Counted from the first letter of the stretch, positions 16,767-27,819 are shown. The stretch is 64,000 nt of DNA from Pseudomonas cedrina subsp. cedrina (GCF_001983175.1 NZ_MNPW01000016.1:1-64000); one strand, 5' to 3'. Notes: generated by a model not told the origin, from the sequence alone. Numbers and translations are program-made.

Positions 16767-17253
16767 GTTTGCGAATCCAGGTGTCGACGGCTTGGGTCAG
16801 GCCGGCGATAGCTTTGTCGTCGAGTTTGCATTCAGGCTTGTAGGCGCCCTCCACCAACACCATCCAGCGAGTCAGGCCGGCGGCGGGGCAGCGGTTGTCG
16901 AGAAACGCCAGCCACTTGCGACCGTTGAGCGTGTGGCTCTGGCTGTAGGGATAGTCGTTGCGGCACAGGCGCTTGAGCAGGCCGTTGAGTTGCTGCAGCC
17001 AGGCGCCGGCCGGAGCGCCGTCGTAAGGCTTGGGCATCAGCGCCAGCTCCGCCAGGGCGGCGATGCGCAAGGGGTCCAAGGGTTGTTCGGCGCGGGCGAT
17101 GGGGCGGCGGGTCGGCAGGAACCGTCGCAGTGACCACAAGCCCCAACCCAGCAGGGGAATGATCAGCAACAACAGCCACCAGCCCGGCGCAGGCGGCCAG
17201 AAGCCAATGGCCGGCGGGGCGATCAGCGGTTGCAGTTGGTCAAGGCTGCTCAT
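16759..17253 (-). CDS. DUF4381 domain protein
   Basis: A 164-residue protein with one membrane helix (FWPPAPGWWLLLLIIPLLGWGLWSL, about residues 18-42) and a cytosolic domain containing LDPLRIAALAELALMPKPYDGAPAGAWLQQLNGLLKRLCRNDYP and the conserved SGxxWLxFLD-like stretch NGRKWLAFLDNRCP. DUF4381 proteins occur almost only between DUF58 and BatA genes, as here; no activity is known. Overlaps both neighbours. Confidence 0.88.
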   Translation of the reverse strand: MSSLDQLQPLIAPPAIGFWPPAPGWWLLLLIIPLLGWGLWSLRRFLPTRRPIARAEQPLDPLRIAALAELALMPKPYDGAPAGAWLQQLNGLLKRLCRNDYPYSQSHTLNGRKWLAFLDNRCPAAGLTRWMVLVEGAYKPECKLDDKAIAGLTQAVDTWIRKHV

Positions 17254-18187
17254 TGTTTTTTAGCCGGGCGTTGCGGGTTGAGGTAGTCGCGCAGTTGCTC
17301 GACCATTTCGCTCTGGGTGCTCAAGGGCATCAGCAAAATTCGCAGTTTCTGCGCAAGCAGCTCCCAGCGGGCGATGCGCGCTTCGGCCTGGGCCTTGTAG
17401 GCCTGGCGCAAGTCGAAGTTCAGCGTGTCCAGTTCCAGTTGCGCCCCACGCTGCGCGAAACGCAGCAGCCCGGCGGCGGGCAGGGCGTGGTCGAGCGGGT
17501 CGGAGATCGGCAACAGCAGCAGGTCGCAATGGCGTGACAAAAGACTCAGCTGTTGCTCGGCGCCTTCGGTGAGCGCGCGCTCGTCGCAGATCACGATCAC
17601 CAGGCTGCCGGGCCGCAACACTTCGCGGCCACGGCGCAGGGCCATGCCAAGGGCGTCGGCTTCCGGGCGGCTTTCGGTGCTCAGGCTCTGGTTGACGCGC
17701 ACCAGACGGTTGAGCAGTTGCAGCAGGCTTTGCTTGCTGCGGCGCGGCTTGATCTCGTAGTGCTCGTTGTCGCCGAACACCAGCCCGCCCACCCGGTCGT
17801 TATGCCCCAGCGCGGCCCAGCCGATCAGGCTCGCCGCCTGGGCGGCCAATACCGACTTGAACATCTGCCCCGAGCCGAAGAACAGCCGGCAGCTTTGTTC
17901 CACCATGATGAAGATCGGCCGTTCGCGTTCTTCATGGAACAGTTTGGTGTGCGGTTCCTGAGTGCGCGCGGTCACGCGCCAGTCGATGGTGCGCACGTCA
18001 TCGCCGGCCTGGTACACGCGCACCTGGTCGAAGTCGACGCCGCGCCCGCGCAGCTTGGAATGGTGCAGGCCGATCAATGGGCTGCGCTGGCTTGGCGTGG
18101 AGAACAGTTGCACTTCGCGCACGCGATGGCGCATCTCGATCAATTCGCTGAGCGTGACGCGGATCCCATCGCTGGCGTTCATCGGGT

Positions 18188-18191
<4 letters not shown>
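17250..18191 (-). CDS. DUF58 domain protein
   Basis: A 313-residue cytosolic protein with the DUF58 hallmark GRGVDFDQVRVYQAGDDVRTIDWRVTART, followed by a VWA-like region (IFIMVEQSCRLFFGS; LVIVICDERAL). DUF58 proteins accompany MoxR ATPases and are thought to act as adaptors in assembling or maturing envelope complexes. The MoxR gene stop overlaps its start by four bases. Confidence 0.9.
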
Positions 18192-19147
<956 letters not shown>

Positions 19148-19335
19148 CGATGACGGTTCCTGGAAAGATGAGCCTGCGTGCTGTGCAACGAACAGCGGGC
19201 CGGGGGGCATTACTTTAATGCATCGAGGGGGGTGGCGACTAACGGCGTAACGGGTATTTTTGGCAAAACTTGTAGGATTTTTGTGTAGGGCGCACAGATT
19301 GTGTTGAGGACACTGGGTATTGTGAACACGGTCCA

Positions 19336-19422
19336 TGTGGGAGCTGGCTTGCCTGCGAAAGCATCACCTCGGTGTGCCTGATGCCCCGAGTCGTCTGTAT
19401 CGCAGGCAAGCCAGCTCCCACA
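19336..19422. repeat. REP-type palindrome
   Basis: TGTGGGAGCTGGCTTGCCTGCGA at the left is mirrored by TCGCAGGCAAGCCAGCTCCCACA at the right. Confidence 0.9.
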
Positions 19423-19440
19423 TTTGACCTCTGGCAACGC

Positions 19441-19794
19441 CTAGATCCGGGCGAAGGTACCGGTGCCCTTGAGAATGTTCCGCAAGGTTTCTTCAACCTC
19501 CGCCAGCTCCGATGCGGCGGTGTCGTGAGTGATCTGCAGTCGATCCTTGCCACCCAGCGCATCGGCATCGCCGGCCGCCAGCTCAACCAGCAAGGTCGTG
19601 GCGCCCAGGGTGATCTTCAGTCCATCCAGGGTCGATGGCTCGTAGTCCCAGGTAAGCTCGACTTCCTCTTCATCCGGGTAACGGCTGAGCATGAACATTT
19701 CGCCATTCTTGCCGTGGCAGCAGAGCATGGCCATGTTGTCTTCTTCTTCGTCGCACGGCGTAGCCATGAGGGCGTCGGTTTTCAATTGCAGCAT
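19441..19794 (-). CDS. Conserved Pseudomonas protein of unknown function
   Basis: A 117-residue acidic soluble protein (MLQLKTDALMATPCDEEEDNMAMLCC at the start; DEEEVELTWDYEPSTLDGLKITLG mid-way). The alternating strand pattern suggests a small beta-rich fold. No signal peptide; no family I can name. ATG at 19794 has AGGA upstream, and the longer frame does not look coding. Confidence 0.6.
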   Translation of the reverse strand: MLQLKTDALMATPCDEEEDNMAMLCCHGKNGEMFMLSRYPDEEEVELTWDYEPSTLDGLKITLGATTLLVELAAGDADALGGKDRLQITHDTAASELAEVEETLRNILKGTGTFARI

Positions 19795-20282
19795 GGGAAT
19801 CCTGTCTCGGCTTGGCAGTAATGCGGCAATTGTGCCATTGCGGCGAATTTTGTGCTGCATCCTGTGTCAGACCCAGTGCATGACCTGACGGGCTGTATCA
19901 GTCATTTCCGACACTCGCAGGCGTGTAAATACCCGGTTTTGCTGCCGGATATCGCGGGTTGCCCAAGTCGCAACCCGAAGCCTGCTTACCGATGACCGAA
20001 TATGTCGCAGCGTCGCAAGCAGCTGTCTTCCCACACTCGTTAAGCTGCGCAACGGATGTGCATGTGCCTGGCGCCTGACCTGCCCGTCGTACCGTCACCC
20101 GGCGCGGTGCGCATCTTATGGAAGTTGTATGTGACCTCATTGTCTTGTCCAGCTTCACCCACCTGTCACTCCGATCCGTTAAGGTGCCCTATGCTTACCT
20201 GCGAATCAGAGCTGACGGTCTCCCCGCAAGGGGATAACACGCGACGCTTCCATCAATAACAAGCCCAAGCGGAGTACCACAG
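19795..20282. other. Spacer before the NAD-glutamate dehydrogenase gene
   Basis: A minus-strand frame at 19898-20158 (86 codons) contains a plausible Cys-rich stretch, CTSVAQLNECGKTAACDAAT, ending ...KPGIYTP. It has no clear ribosome site and could be a remnant. The rest should contain the gdhB promoter; I see no clear consensus boxes. Confidence 0.4.
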
Positions 20283-23200
20283 ATGGCGTTCTTCACCGCA
20301 GCCAGCAAGGCCGACTTCCAGCACCAACTGCAAGCGGCACTGGCGCAGCACATCAGTGAACAGGCACTGCCACAAGTGGCGCTGTTCGCTGAGCAATTCT
20401 TCGGCATTATTTCCCTGGATGAACTGACCCAGCGTCGCCTGTCCGACCTGGCCGGTTGCACCCTGTCTGCCTGGCGCCTGCTTGAGCGCTTTGATCACAC
20501 CCAACCGCAAGTGCGGGTCTACAACCCCGATTACGAACGTCATGGCTGGCAATCGACCCACACCGCGGTCGAAGTGCTGCACCACGACCTGCCATTCCTG
20601 GTGGATTCGGTCCGTACCGAACTGAACCGCCGTGGCTACAGCATCCACACCCTGCAGACCACCGTGCTCAGTACACGTCGTGGCAGCAAGGGCGAACTGC
20701 TGGAAATTCTGCCCAAGGGCACCCAGGGCGAAGGCATCCAGCAAGAATCGCTGATGTACTTGGAAATCGACCGTTGCGCCAACGCCGCCGAACTGAACGT
20801 GCTGAGCAAAGAGCTTGAGCAGGTGTTGGGCGAAGTGCGCGTGGCCGTGGCCGATTTCGAACCGATGAAAGCCAAGGTCCAGGACCTGCTGGCCGGTATC
20901 GATGCCAGCCCGTTCAGCATCGACGGTGAAGAAAAAGCCGAGATCAAGAACTTCCTCGAATGGCTGGTGGGCAACCACTTCACCTTCCTCGGCTATGAAG
21001 AGTTCGTGGTACGTGACGAGGCCGATGGCGGTCATCTCGAATATGACGCCAGCTCGTTCCTCGGTCTGACCAAGCTGCTGCGCGCCGGCCTCACCGCCGA
21101 TGACCTGCGCATCGAGGACTATGCCGTGGCCTACCTGCGCGAGCCGACCGTGCTGTCGTTCGCCAAGGCCGCGCACCCGAGCCGCGTGCACCGCCCGGCT
21201 TACCCGGACTACGTGTCGATCCGCGAGATCAGCGCCGACGGCAAGGTGATCAAGGAACACCGTTTCATGGGCCTGTACACCTCCTCGGTGTATGGCGAGA
21301 GCGTGCGGGTGATTCCTTACATCCGTCGCAAGGTCGCGGAAATCGAACGCCGCTCCGGCTTCCAGCCCAAGGCTCACCTGGGCAAAGAGTTGGCTCAAGT
21401 GGTTGAAGTGCTGCCGCGCGATGACCTGTTCCAGACGCCGGTCGATGAACTGTTCAGCACGGTGATGTCGATCGTGCAGATCCAGGAGCGCAACAAGATC
21501 CGCGTGTTCCTGCGCAAAGACCCGTACGGACGTTTCTGCTACTGCCTGGCCTATGTGCCACGCGACATCTATTCCACCGAAGTGCGCCAGAAGATCCAGC
21601 AAGTGCTGATGGATCGCCTGAAAGCCTCGGATTGCGAATTCTGGACCTTCTTCTCCGAATCCGTGCTGGCCCGTGTGCAGCTGATTCTGCGGGTTGACCC
21701 GAAGAACCGCCTGGACATCGACCCGCTGCAACTGGAAAAAGAAGTGGTACAGGCCTGCCGCAGCTGGCAGGACGACTACGCCAGCCTGGTGGTGGAAAGC
21801 TTCGGCGAAGCCCATGGCACCAACGTGCTGGCGGACTTCCCGAAAGGCTTCCCGGCCGGCTACCGCGAGCGGTTTGCCGCGCATTCGGCCGTGGTCGACA
21901 TGCAGCATTTGCTTAGCCTCACCGAAGCCAACCCGCTGGTGATGAGCTTCTATCAGCCGTTGGGCCAGGTCTCCGGCCAGCGCGAGCTGCATTGCAAGCT
22001 CTACCATGCGGACACCCCGCTGGCGTTGTCCGATGTGCTGCCGATCCTGGAAAACCTCGGCCTGCGCGTGCTGGGCGAATTCCCTTACCGCCTGCGTCAT
22101 GCCAATGGCCGTGAGTTCTGGATCCATGACTTCGCGTTCATCGCCGCCGAAGGCGTGAACCTGGATATCCAGCAGCTCAACGACACCCTGCAGGATGCGT
22201 TCGTGCACATCGTGCATGGCGACGCCGAGAACGATGCGTTCAACCGCCTGGTGCTGACCGCCGGCCTGCCGTGGCGTGACGTGGCCTTGCTGCGTGCCTA
22301 CGCGCGTTACCTCAAGCAGATCCGCCTGGGCTTCGACCTGGGTTACATCGCCAGTACCCTGAACAACCACACCGATATCGCCCGCGAGTTGACCCGGTTG
22401 TTCAAGACCCGCTTCTACCTGGCGCGCAAGCTCACCGCCGACGACCTGGAAGACAAGCAGCAACGCCTGGAACAAGCGATCCTCACGGCGCTGGACGACG
22501 TCCAGGTGCTCAACGAAGACCGCATCCTGCGTCGCTACCTGGACCTGATCAAGGCGACCCTGCGCACCAACTTCTACCAGACCGACGCCAACGGCCAGAA
22601 CAAGTCGTACTTCAGCTTCAAGTTCAACCCGCACGCAATCCCCGAGCTGCCCAAGCCGGTGCCGAAGTTTGAAATCTTCGTGTACTCGCCGCGCGTCGAA
22701 GGCGTGCACCTGCGCTTTGGCAACGTGGCCCGCGGCGGCCTGCGCTGGTCCGACCGTGAGGAAGACTTCCGTACCGAGGTGCTCGGCCTGGTAAAAGCCC
22801 AGCAAGTGAAGAACTCGGTCATCGTGCCCGTGGGCGCGAAGGGCGGCTTCCTGCCGCGTCGCCTGCCATTGGGCGGCAGCCGGGACGAGATCGCGGCCGA
22901 GGGCATCGCCTGCTACCGCATCTTCATTTCCGGCCTGTTGGACATCACCGACAACCTGAAAGACGGCGCCCTGGTGCCGCCGGCCAACGTCGTGCGGCAT
23001 GACGACGATGACCCGTACCTGGTGGTGGCGGCCGACAAAGGCACCGCGACCTTCTCCGACATCGCCAACGGCATCGCCATCGACTACGGCTTCTGGCTGG
23101 GCGATGCGTTCGCCTCCGGTGGTTCGGCCGGTTACGACCACAAGAAAATGGGCATCACCGCCAAGGGCGCGTGGGTCGGTGTGCAGCGTCACTTCCGTGA

Positions 23201-25142
23201 GCGCGGCATCAACGTGCAGGAAGACAGCATCACCGTGGTGGGCGTCGGCGACATGGCCGGCGACGTGTTCGGTAACGGCTTGCTGATGTCCGACAAGCTG
23301 CAACTGGTTGCAGCCTTCAACCACATGCACATCTTCATCGACCCGAACCCGAACCCGGCGACCAGCTTCGTCGAGCGCCAGCGCCTGTTCGACTTGCCGC
23401 GCTCGGCCTGGACCGACTACGACACCAGCATCATGTCCGAAGGCGGCGGTATCTTCTCGCGCAGCGCCAAAAGCATCGCCATCTCGCCACAGATGAAGGA
23501 ACGCTTCGACATCAAGGCCGACAAGCTGACCCCGACCGAACTGCTGAACGCCTTGCTCAAGGCGCCGGTGGACCTGTTGTGGAACGGCGGTATCGGTACC
23601 TACGTCAAGGCCAGCACCGAGAGCCACGCCGACGTGGGCGACAAGGCCAACGACGCGCTGCGCGTCAACGGCAACGAGCTGCGCTGCAAGGTAGTGGGCG
23701 AGGGCGGCAACCTCGGCATGACCCAGCTGGGTCGCGTGGAGTTCGGCCTCAATGGCGGCGGTTCCAACACCGACTTCATCGACAACGCCGGTGGCGTGGA
23801 CTGCTCCGACCACGAAGTGAACATCAAGATCCTGCTCAACGAAGTGGTGCAGGCCGGTGACATGACCGACAAGCAACGCAACCAGTTGCTGGCGAGCATG
23901 ACCGACGAAGTCGGCCACCTGGTGTTGGGCAACAACTACAAGCAGACCCAGGCCCTGTCCCTGGCGGCGCGCCGTGCCTACGAGCGTGCCGCCGAGTACA
24001 AGCGCCTGATGAGCGACCTGGAAGGCCGTGGCAAGCTGGACCGCGCCATCGAGTACCTGCCGACCGAGGAGCAGCTCGTCGAGCGCGCCTCGAATGGCAA
24101 GGGCCTGACCCGTCCGGAGCTGTCGGTGCTGATTTCCTACAGCAAGATCGACCTCAAGGAAGCGCTGCTCAAGTCCCAGGTGCCGGATGACGAGTACCTG
24201 ACCCGTGACATGGAGACCGCGTTCCCGCCGAGCCTTGTGGCCAAGTTCGGCGAAGCCATGCGCCGTCACCGCCTCAAGCGTGAGATCGTCAGCACCCAGA
24301 TCGCCAACGACCTGGTCAACCACATGGGCATCACCTTCGTTCAACGGCTCAAAGAGTCGACCGGCATGAGCCCGGCGAACGTGGCGGGCGCTTATGTGAT
24401 CGTGCGCGACATCTTCCACCTCCCGCACTGGTTCCGTCAGATCGAAGCCCTGGACCACCAGGTGTCGGCCGATGTGCAATTGCAGTTGATGGACGAGCTG
24501 ATGCGCCTGGGCCGTCGCGCCACGCGCTGGTTCCTGCGCAGCCGTCGCAACGAGCAGGATGCCGGGCGTGACACCGCGCACTTCGGTCCGCACCTGGCCG
24601 CGTTGGGCCTCAAGCTCGACGAACTGCTGGAAGGTCCGACCCGCGAAGGTTGGCAGACCCGCTACCAGGCCTACACCGAAGCCGGCGTGCCGGAGTTGTT
24701 GGCGCGCATGGTGGCAGGCACTACGCACCTGTACACCTTGCTGCCGATCATCGAGGCCGCCGACGTCACGGGCCACGATGCCGCCGAAGTGGCCAAGGCC
24801 TACTTCGCCGTGGGCAGCGCCCTGGACTTGCCATGGTACCTGCAGCAAATCAGCGATCTGCCGGTGGCCAACAACTGGCAGGCCCAGGCCCGTGAAGCGT
24901 TCCGCGACGATGTGGATTGGCAGCAGCGCGCGATCACCATCTCGGTCCTGCAAATGGCCGATGCGCCACAAGACATGGAAGCCCGCGTGGCCCTGTGGCT
25001 TGAGCAGCACCAGGACATGGCCGATCGCTGGCGTGCAATGATGGTGGAAATCCGTGCCGCCGTGGGCACGGACTACGCCATGTACGCGGTGGCCAACCGT
25101 GAGTTGCTGGACCTGGCGTTGAGTGGTCAGTCGGTGCTGTAA
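20283..25142 (+). CDS. gdhB: NAD-specific glutamate dehydrogenase, 180-kDa class
   Basis: A 1619-residue protein, the full length of the large bacterial NAD-GDH family (PF05088). It has N-terminal ACT-like regulatory domains (about 1-480), the catalytic core with KFNPHAIPELPKPVPKFEIFVYSPRVEGVHLRFGNVARGGLRWSDR, the substrate-binding VPVGAKGGF motif, the nucleotide-binding VGVGDMAGDVFGNG stretch, and a long C-terminal helical domain. It oxidatively deaminates glutamate to 2-oxoglutarate, feeding carbon to the TCA cycle. It is monocistronic, with a strong terminator 22 bases after the stop. Codon use is very biased, which leaves the antisense strand almost free of stops. Confidence 0.97.
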   Translation: MAFFTAASKADFQHQLQAALAQHISEQALPQVALFAEQFFGIISLDELTQRRLSDLAGCTLSAWRLLERFDHTQPQVRVYNPDYERHGWQSTHTAVEVLHHDLPFLVDSVRTELNRRGYSIHTLQTTVLSTRRGSKGELLEILPKGTQGEGIQQESLMYLEIDRCANAAELNVLSKELEQVLGEVRVAVADFEPMKAKVQDLLAGIDASPFSIDGEEKAEIKNFLEWLVGNHFTFLGYEEFVVRDEADGGHLEYDASSFLGLTKLLRAGLTADDLRIEDYAVAYLREPTVLSFAKAAHPSRVHRPAYPDYVSIREISADGKVIKEHRFMGLYTSSVYGESVRVIPYIRRKVAEIERRSGFQPKAHLGKELAQVVEVLPRDDLFQTPVDELFSTVMSIVQIQERNKIRVFLRKDPYGRFCYCLAYVPRDIYSTEVRQKIQQVLMDRLKASDCEFWTFFSESVLARVQLILRVDPKNRLDIDPLQLEKEVVQACRSWQDDYASLVVESFGEAHGTNVLADFPKGFPAGYRERFAAHSAVVDMQHLLSLTEANPLVMSFYQPLGQVSGQRELHCKLYHADTPLALSDVLPILENLGLRVLGEFPYRLRHANGREFWIHDFAFIAAEGVNLDIQQLNDTLQDAFVHIVHGDAENDAFNRLVLTAGLPWRDVALLRAYARYLKQIRLGFDLGYIASTLNNHTDIARELTRLFKTRFYLARKLTADDLEDKQQRLEQAILTALDDVQVLNEDRILRRYLDLIKATLRTNFYQTDANGQNKSYFSFKFNPHAIPELPKPVPKFEIFVYSPRVEGVHLRFGNVARGGLRWSDREEDFRTEVLGLVKAQQVKNSVIVPVGAKGGFLPRRLPLGGSRDEIAAEGIACYRIFISGLLDITDNLKDGALVPPANVVRHDDDDPYLVVAADKGTATFSDIANGIAIDYGFWLGDAFASGGSAGYDHKKMGITAKGAWVGVQRHFRERGINVQEDSITVVGVGDMAGDVFGNGLLMSDKLQLVAAFNHMHIFIDPNPNPATSFVERQRLFDLPRSAWTDYDTSIMSEGGGIFSRSAKSIAISPQMKERFDIKADKLTPTELLNALLKAPVDLLWNGGIGTYVKASTESHADVGDKANDALRVNGNELRCKVVGEGGNLGMTQLGRVEFGLNGGGSNTDFIDNAGGVDCSDHEVNIKILLNEVVQAGDMTDKQRNQLLASMTDEVGHLVLGNNYKQTQALSLAARRAYERAAEYKRLMSDLEGRGKLDRAIEYLPTEEQLVERASNGKGLTRPELSVLISYSKIDLKEALLKSQVPDDEYLTRDMETAFPPSLVAKFGEAMRRHRLKREIVSTQIANDLVNHMGITFVQRLKESTGMSPANVAGAYVIVRDIFHLPHWFRQIEALDHQVSADVQLQLMDELMRLGRRATRWFLRSRRNEQDAGRDTAHFGPHLAALGLKLDELLEGPTREGWQTRYQAYTEAGVPELLARMVAGTTHLYTLLPIIEAADVTGHDAAEVAKAYFAVGSALDLPWYLQQISDLPVANNWQAQAREAFRDDVDWQQRAITISVLQMADAPQDMEARVALWLEQHQDMADRWRAMMVEIRAAVGTDYAMYAVANRELLDLALSGQSVL

Positions 25143-25163
25143 GCAAGCTCTGGTGTTAAAAGA

Positions 25164-25197
25164 ATCCCCGAATCTGATGGTTCGGGGATTTTTTTTG
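25164..25197. terminator. Strong intrinsic terminator
   Basis: AATCCCCGAA (25164-25173) pairs with TTCGGGGATT (25182-25191), followed by a T-run to 25197. It serves gdhB and, through the A-rich left side, possibly the convergent Sel1 gene. Confidence 0.9.
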
Positions 25198-25231
25198 CGT
25201 GGCCGAAGCCGGTAGCGCTATGACCGGGTAA

Positions 25232-26281
25232 TCATTTAGCGGTGCCTGGAATAATCAATTCCTCAAGACGGTAAAACGGTGAAATTTGCTTCTCCGTCAG
25301 TTGGCGCAGGGTCGTGTCTGCCTGTTCCTGGTCCGCTGGCGTCATCTGCGTTTCGATCCGGTGGACGTCGTCCGCGAGCATGGGCGTGCTGATAGCCCCC
25401 GCCGTGTTTTTCAGGACAAATTTCAGCATCGCGCACGCCACGCCCAGGTTTTTTGCCAGGCCATAGGTACGCGGTTTTGGTTGCTGGTCTTCGTACGGCA
25501 GGGGATTGCGGGTTGAACGCCGTGGCAGGTTGGCGAGCGCGTAACCATATTCCAGCATGCCTTCCACGTGTCCCAACCAAGCCAGTTGAGCCAGTCGGCT
25601 TCGCTTTTCAGCAACACTGGCGCTCGAATCCGCCGAAAAGACCCGTGAATAAACCGCCAAGGGCAGGCCCCCGTCCGCGGCCAGTTGGTAAAGTTCTTCG
25701 ATGCGTGCCGTGCGGTATGCGTCATTGGCAATCATCTGCGGCTTTCGGCGATAGAGCGTGGCGAGCGCGTGCTGAGCCTTGTTGGAGCCGGCGGCGGCGG
25801 ACCTCTCCAGCCATTCTGCATCGTCGGTAAGCAGGTACTGGTAATACAGGCCCTGGGGGTTTTCCTGGGCCGGCAATTGGCTGATCAGCGCCTCGGCTTT
25901 TTCCACGCTGGCGCTATCACCCAGTTGGATGAGAGCAGGGAGATAGTCATTGGCCGCCGCAAGCCTGAGCCATTTTTTTGTTTCTTCACTTGGGTAAGAA
26001 ACCAGGCTGTCGTGCTCGGTATGCCAAATGCCGTCTCGATAGACATTGCATGTCGCCAGGGCAAACTGGCTCCAGCCGTTTCCGGACGCGGCGGCGATGT
26101 TCAGCAAAGGCTCGGCTTTTTCAAGATTACCCAGCAAAAAAAACTTCGCTCCAGCCTTATGTGCGGCGCTGTACAACTGATTCAGCGCAACCTGTGTTGG
26201 CGGCGATAAAGCGGCTTTTTGCGTGTTCACCTGAGACAGAAAGTTGAACAGCACGGGGTCGACGTTTGAATTCATGTTCAT
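25232..26281 (-). CDS. Sel1/TPR-repeat protein
   Basis: A 349-residue helical-repeat protein. Sel1-like alpha-alpha units are visible: NLEKAEPLLNIAAASGNGWSQFALATCNVYRDG, ETKKWLRLAAANDYLPALIQLGD, AEWLERSAAAGSNKAQHALATLYRR, IEELYQLAADGGLPLAVYSRVF and LAQLAWLGHVEGMLEYGYALAN. No signal peptide is evident, so it is probably a cytosolic scaffold; partner unknown. Such repeat proteins are common accessory genes in Pseudomonas, sometimes in effector or stress loci, but nothing nearby decides this. Confidence 0.7.
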   Translation of the reverse strand: MNMNSNVDPVLFNFLSQVNTQKAALSPPTQVALNQLYSAAHKAGAKFFLLGNLEKAEPLLNIAAASGNGWSQFALATCNVYRDGIWHTEHDSLVSYPSEETKKWLRLAAANDYLPALIQLGDSASVEKAEALISQLPAQENPQGLYYQYLLTDDAEWLERSAAAGSNKAQHALATLYRRKPQMIANDAYRTARIEELYQLAADGGLPLAVYSRVFSADSSASVAEKRSRLAQLAWLGHVEGMLEYGYALANLPRRSTRNPLPYEDQQPKPRTYGLAKNLGVACAMLKFVLKNTAGAISTPMLADDVHRIETQMTPADQEQADTTLRQLTEKQISPFYRLEELIIPGTAK

Positions 26282-26358
26282 GTTTGATACCTGTAATACG
26301 CACGCAAATTGTGCGAATACAGGGTCCGGTATCGCGGGGGATCGCAGGCGTTACATAC

Positions 26359-27051
26359 CTATAGCGCTTGGCGCCCAAGCAGTTTTGACGCCAAGTGATC
26401 CAGGTGTCGAGTCATCAGCTTGACCGCACTGGGCACGTCCCGTTGCTCAACGGCATCGACAATCGCCATGTGCTCTTGCCACGCACAGTAGGTGCAGGCG
26501 TGTGCCTCGTATTGGGCGATGAACAGCGACGTCAACGGCACCAGGCTATTGAGAAACTGCGCCAACGGCGCGTTGCCCGCGATCGCCGCCAGTTGCAGGT
26601 GAAACTCACCCGACAAGCGAATCGCGGGCCCGCGCTGGTCCCGTTCGATGCAGTCTTGCTCGCGGCCAATCAGCTCGCGTAATTGGCGGATGTGCGGTGT
26701 CGTTGCTTGCGCGCAGGCCAGTTGCACCACGGTGAGTTCGGTCATGCGCCGCGCTTCGATAATCTGCAGCGTTTGCTGAACGTCCGGTGCAGCCACCTGG
26801 GCGCGCTGGTTAGGGCGCAGAATAATCACTTGCTGGTGGGACAGCTTGGCTAATACGCGGCGGATCACGCTACGGCTCACGCCAAAGGTTTCGCCCAGGC
26901 TTTCTTCGGTAAACCGGCTGGCCGGGGCGATGCGTTGTTCGAGGATGGCGTCGAACAGGCGTGGGTAGATATCGTCCACTGAAAGCTTTTTACCCGCGAT
27001 CAGGCGCAGGGCAGGGAAGATCGGGTCGCGTTGCAGTGCATGAGCGGTCAT
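26359..27051 (-). CDS. GntR-family regulator (FCD type), second of a tandem pair
   Basis: A 230-residue regulator. The winged helix (PRLFDAILEQRIAPASRFTEESLGETFGVSRSVIRRVLAKLSHQQVIILRPNQRAQVA, about 28-88) is followed by an all-helical FCD ligand domain with its conserved Asp and His metal ligands (EFHLQLAAIAGN; HLDHL). The ligand is unknown, likely a small carboxylate. It starts 16 bases after another GntR gene and has GGAG before its ATG, so the two are co-transcribed. Confidence 0.85.
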   Translation of the reverse strand: MTAHALQRDPIFPALRLIAGKKLSVDDIYPRLFDAILEQRIAPASRFTEESLGETFGVSRSVIRRVLAKLSHQQVIILRPNQRAQVAAPDVQQTLQIIEARRMTELTVVQLACAQATTPHIRQLRELIGREQDCIERDQRGPAIRLSGEFHLQLAAIAGNAPLAQFLNSLVPLTSLFIAQYEAHACTYCAWQEHMAIVDAVEQRDVPSAVKLMTRHLDHLASKLLGRQAL

Positions 27052-27067
27052 GGCCGGTCTCCAAAAG

Positions 27068-27769
27068 TCAGCTGCCCAGATGGTCGTCCGGGATGTTCAG
27101 GGCAATGCCCATGCGCAAGCCTTCCTGGAGGATGTGCCGGCGCATTTCGGCACTGGCCAGGGCGCTGTTCTTGTTGCGGATGGCGCGCACCACGGCTTCG
27201 TTTTCCCGCAGGCGTTCGGCCAGGTGTTCCGGCGAATTGCGCAGCACCTGGGCGCTTTGCTTGAGGGCATTGCTGGTCTGCTGCACCACGTTCTGGAAGA
27301 TCGGGTTGGAGGTGAGGGCAAACAGTTCTTCGTGAAAGCCGATGTAGGCATTCATGCCGGCTTCGGCGTCGCCTGCGTCGAGGGCTTCGCGCATGTCCAT
27401 CAAGGTCAGGCGCAGTTGGCCGACTTCCTTGCTGCTGATGGACTGCGCCACCAGGCCGACGATGAAAGGTTCGAGGGTGTAGCGCAGTTGCAGGATGTCT
27501 TCGAGGCTGGCGTGCGCCACCGCGTCGCTCGATTGTGGCTCGCTGATGCGGGTTTCGAGGACCACCACGCCTTTGCCGGGCATGGAGCGCACCAGGCCGA
27601 GGGTCTCCAGCACGATCACCGCTTCGCGCAGGCTTGGGCGGCTGATGCCCATCTGTTCGGCCAGTTCACGCTGGCCGGGGAGCATTTCGCCCCGGCGCCA
27701 CTGGCCCCGCGCGAGGGCGGCGCGCAGTTTTTCTACCACTGAATTGACGACGGTTGAGGTGCTGATCAC
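27068..27769 (-). CDS. GntR/FadR-family regulator near the DctA-type transporter
   Basis: A 233-residue regulator. The winged helix is VVEKLRAALARGQWRRGEMLPGQRELAEQMGISRPSLREAVIVLETLGLVRSMPGKGVVV, and the FCD domain includes FHEELFALTSNP. The GTG at 27769 is the best start because AAAGGAG lies seven bases upstream; the frame continues upstream without a ribosome site. It is downstream of the dicarboxylate transporter, separated by a REP, and likely controls that gene; a candidate GntR operator lies before the transporter (29385-29396). Confidence 0.85.
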   Translation of the reverse strand: MISTSTVVNSVVEKLRAALARGQWRRGEMLPGQRELAEQMGISRPSLREAVIVLETLGLVRSMPGKGVVVLETRISEPQSSDAVAHASLEDILQLRYTLEPFIVGLVAQSISSKEVGQLRLTLMDMREALDAGDAEAGMNAYIGFHEELFALTSNPIFQNVVQQTSNALKQSAQVLRNSPEHLAERLRENEAVVRAIRNKNSALASAEMRRHILQEGLRMGIALNIPDDHLGS

Positions 27770-27819
27770 GTCGTACTCCTTTAAGTGCATACACAATAAT
27801 TGAATGGGCGATGACCCAG

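Noticed and set aside
19898..20158. 86-codon minus-strand frame with a Cys-rich stretch
   Set aside because: Possibly a remnant, but there is no ribosome site and the N-terminal half looks non-coding; noted only under the spacer entry.
20253..25010. Minus-strand frame of 1585 codons
   Set aside because: It shares codon register with gdhB; the lack of stops follows from avoidance of TTA, CTA and TCA. The translated product is His/Gln/Val-rich with no domain.
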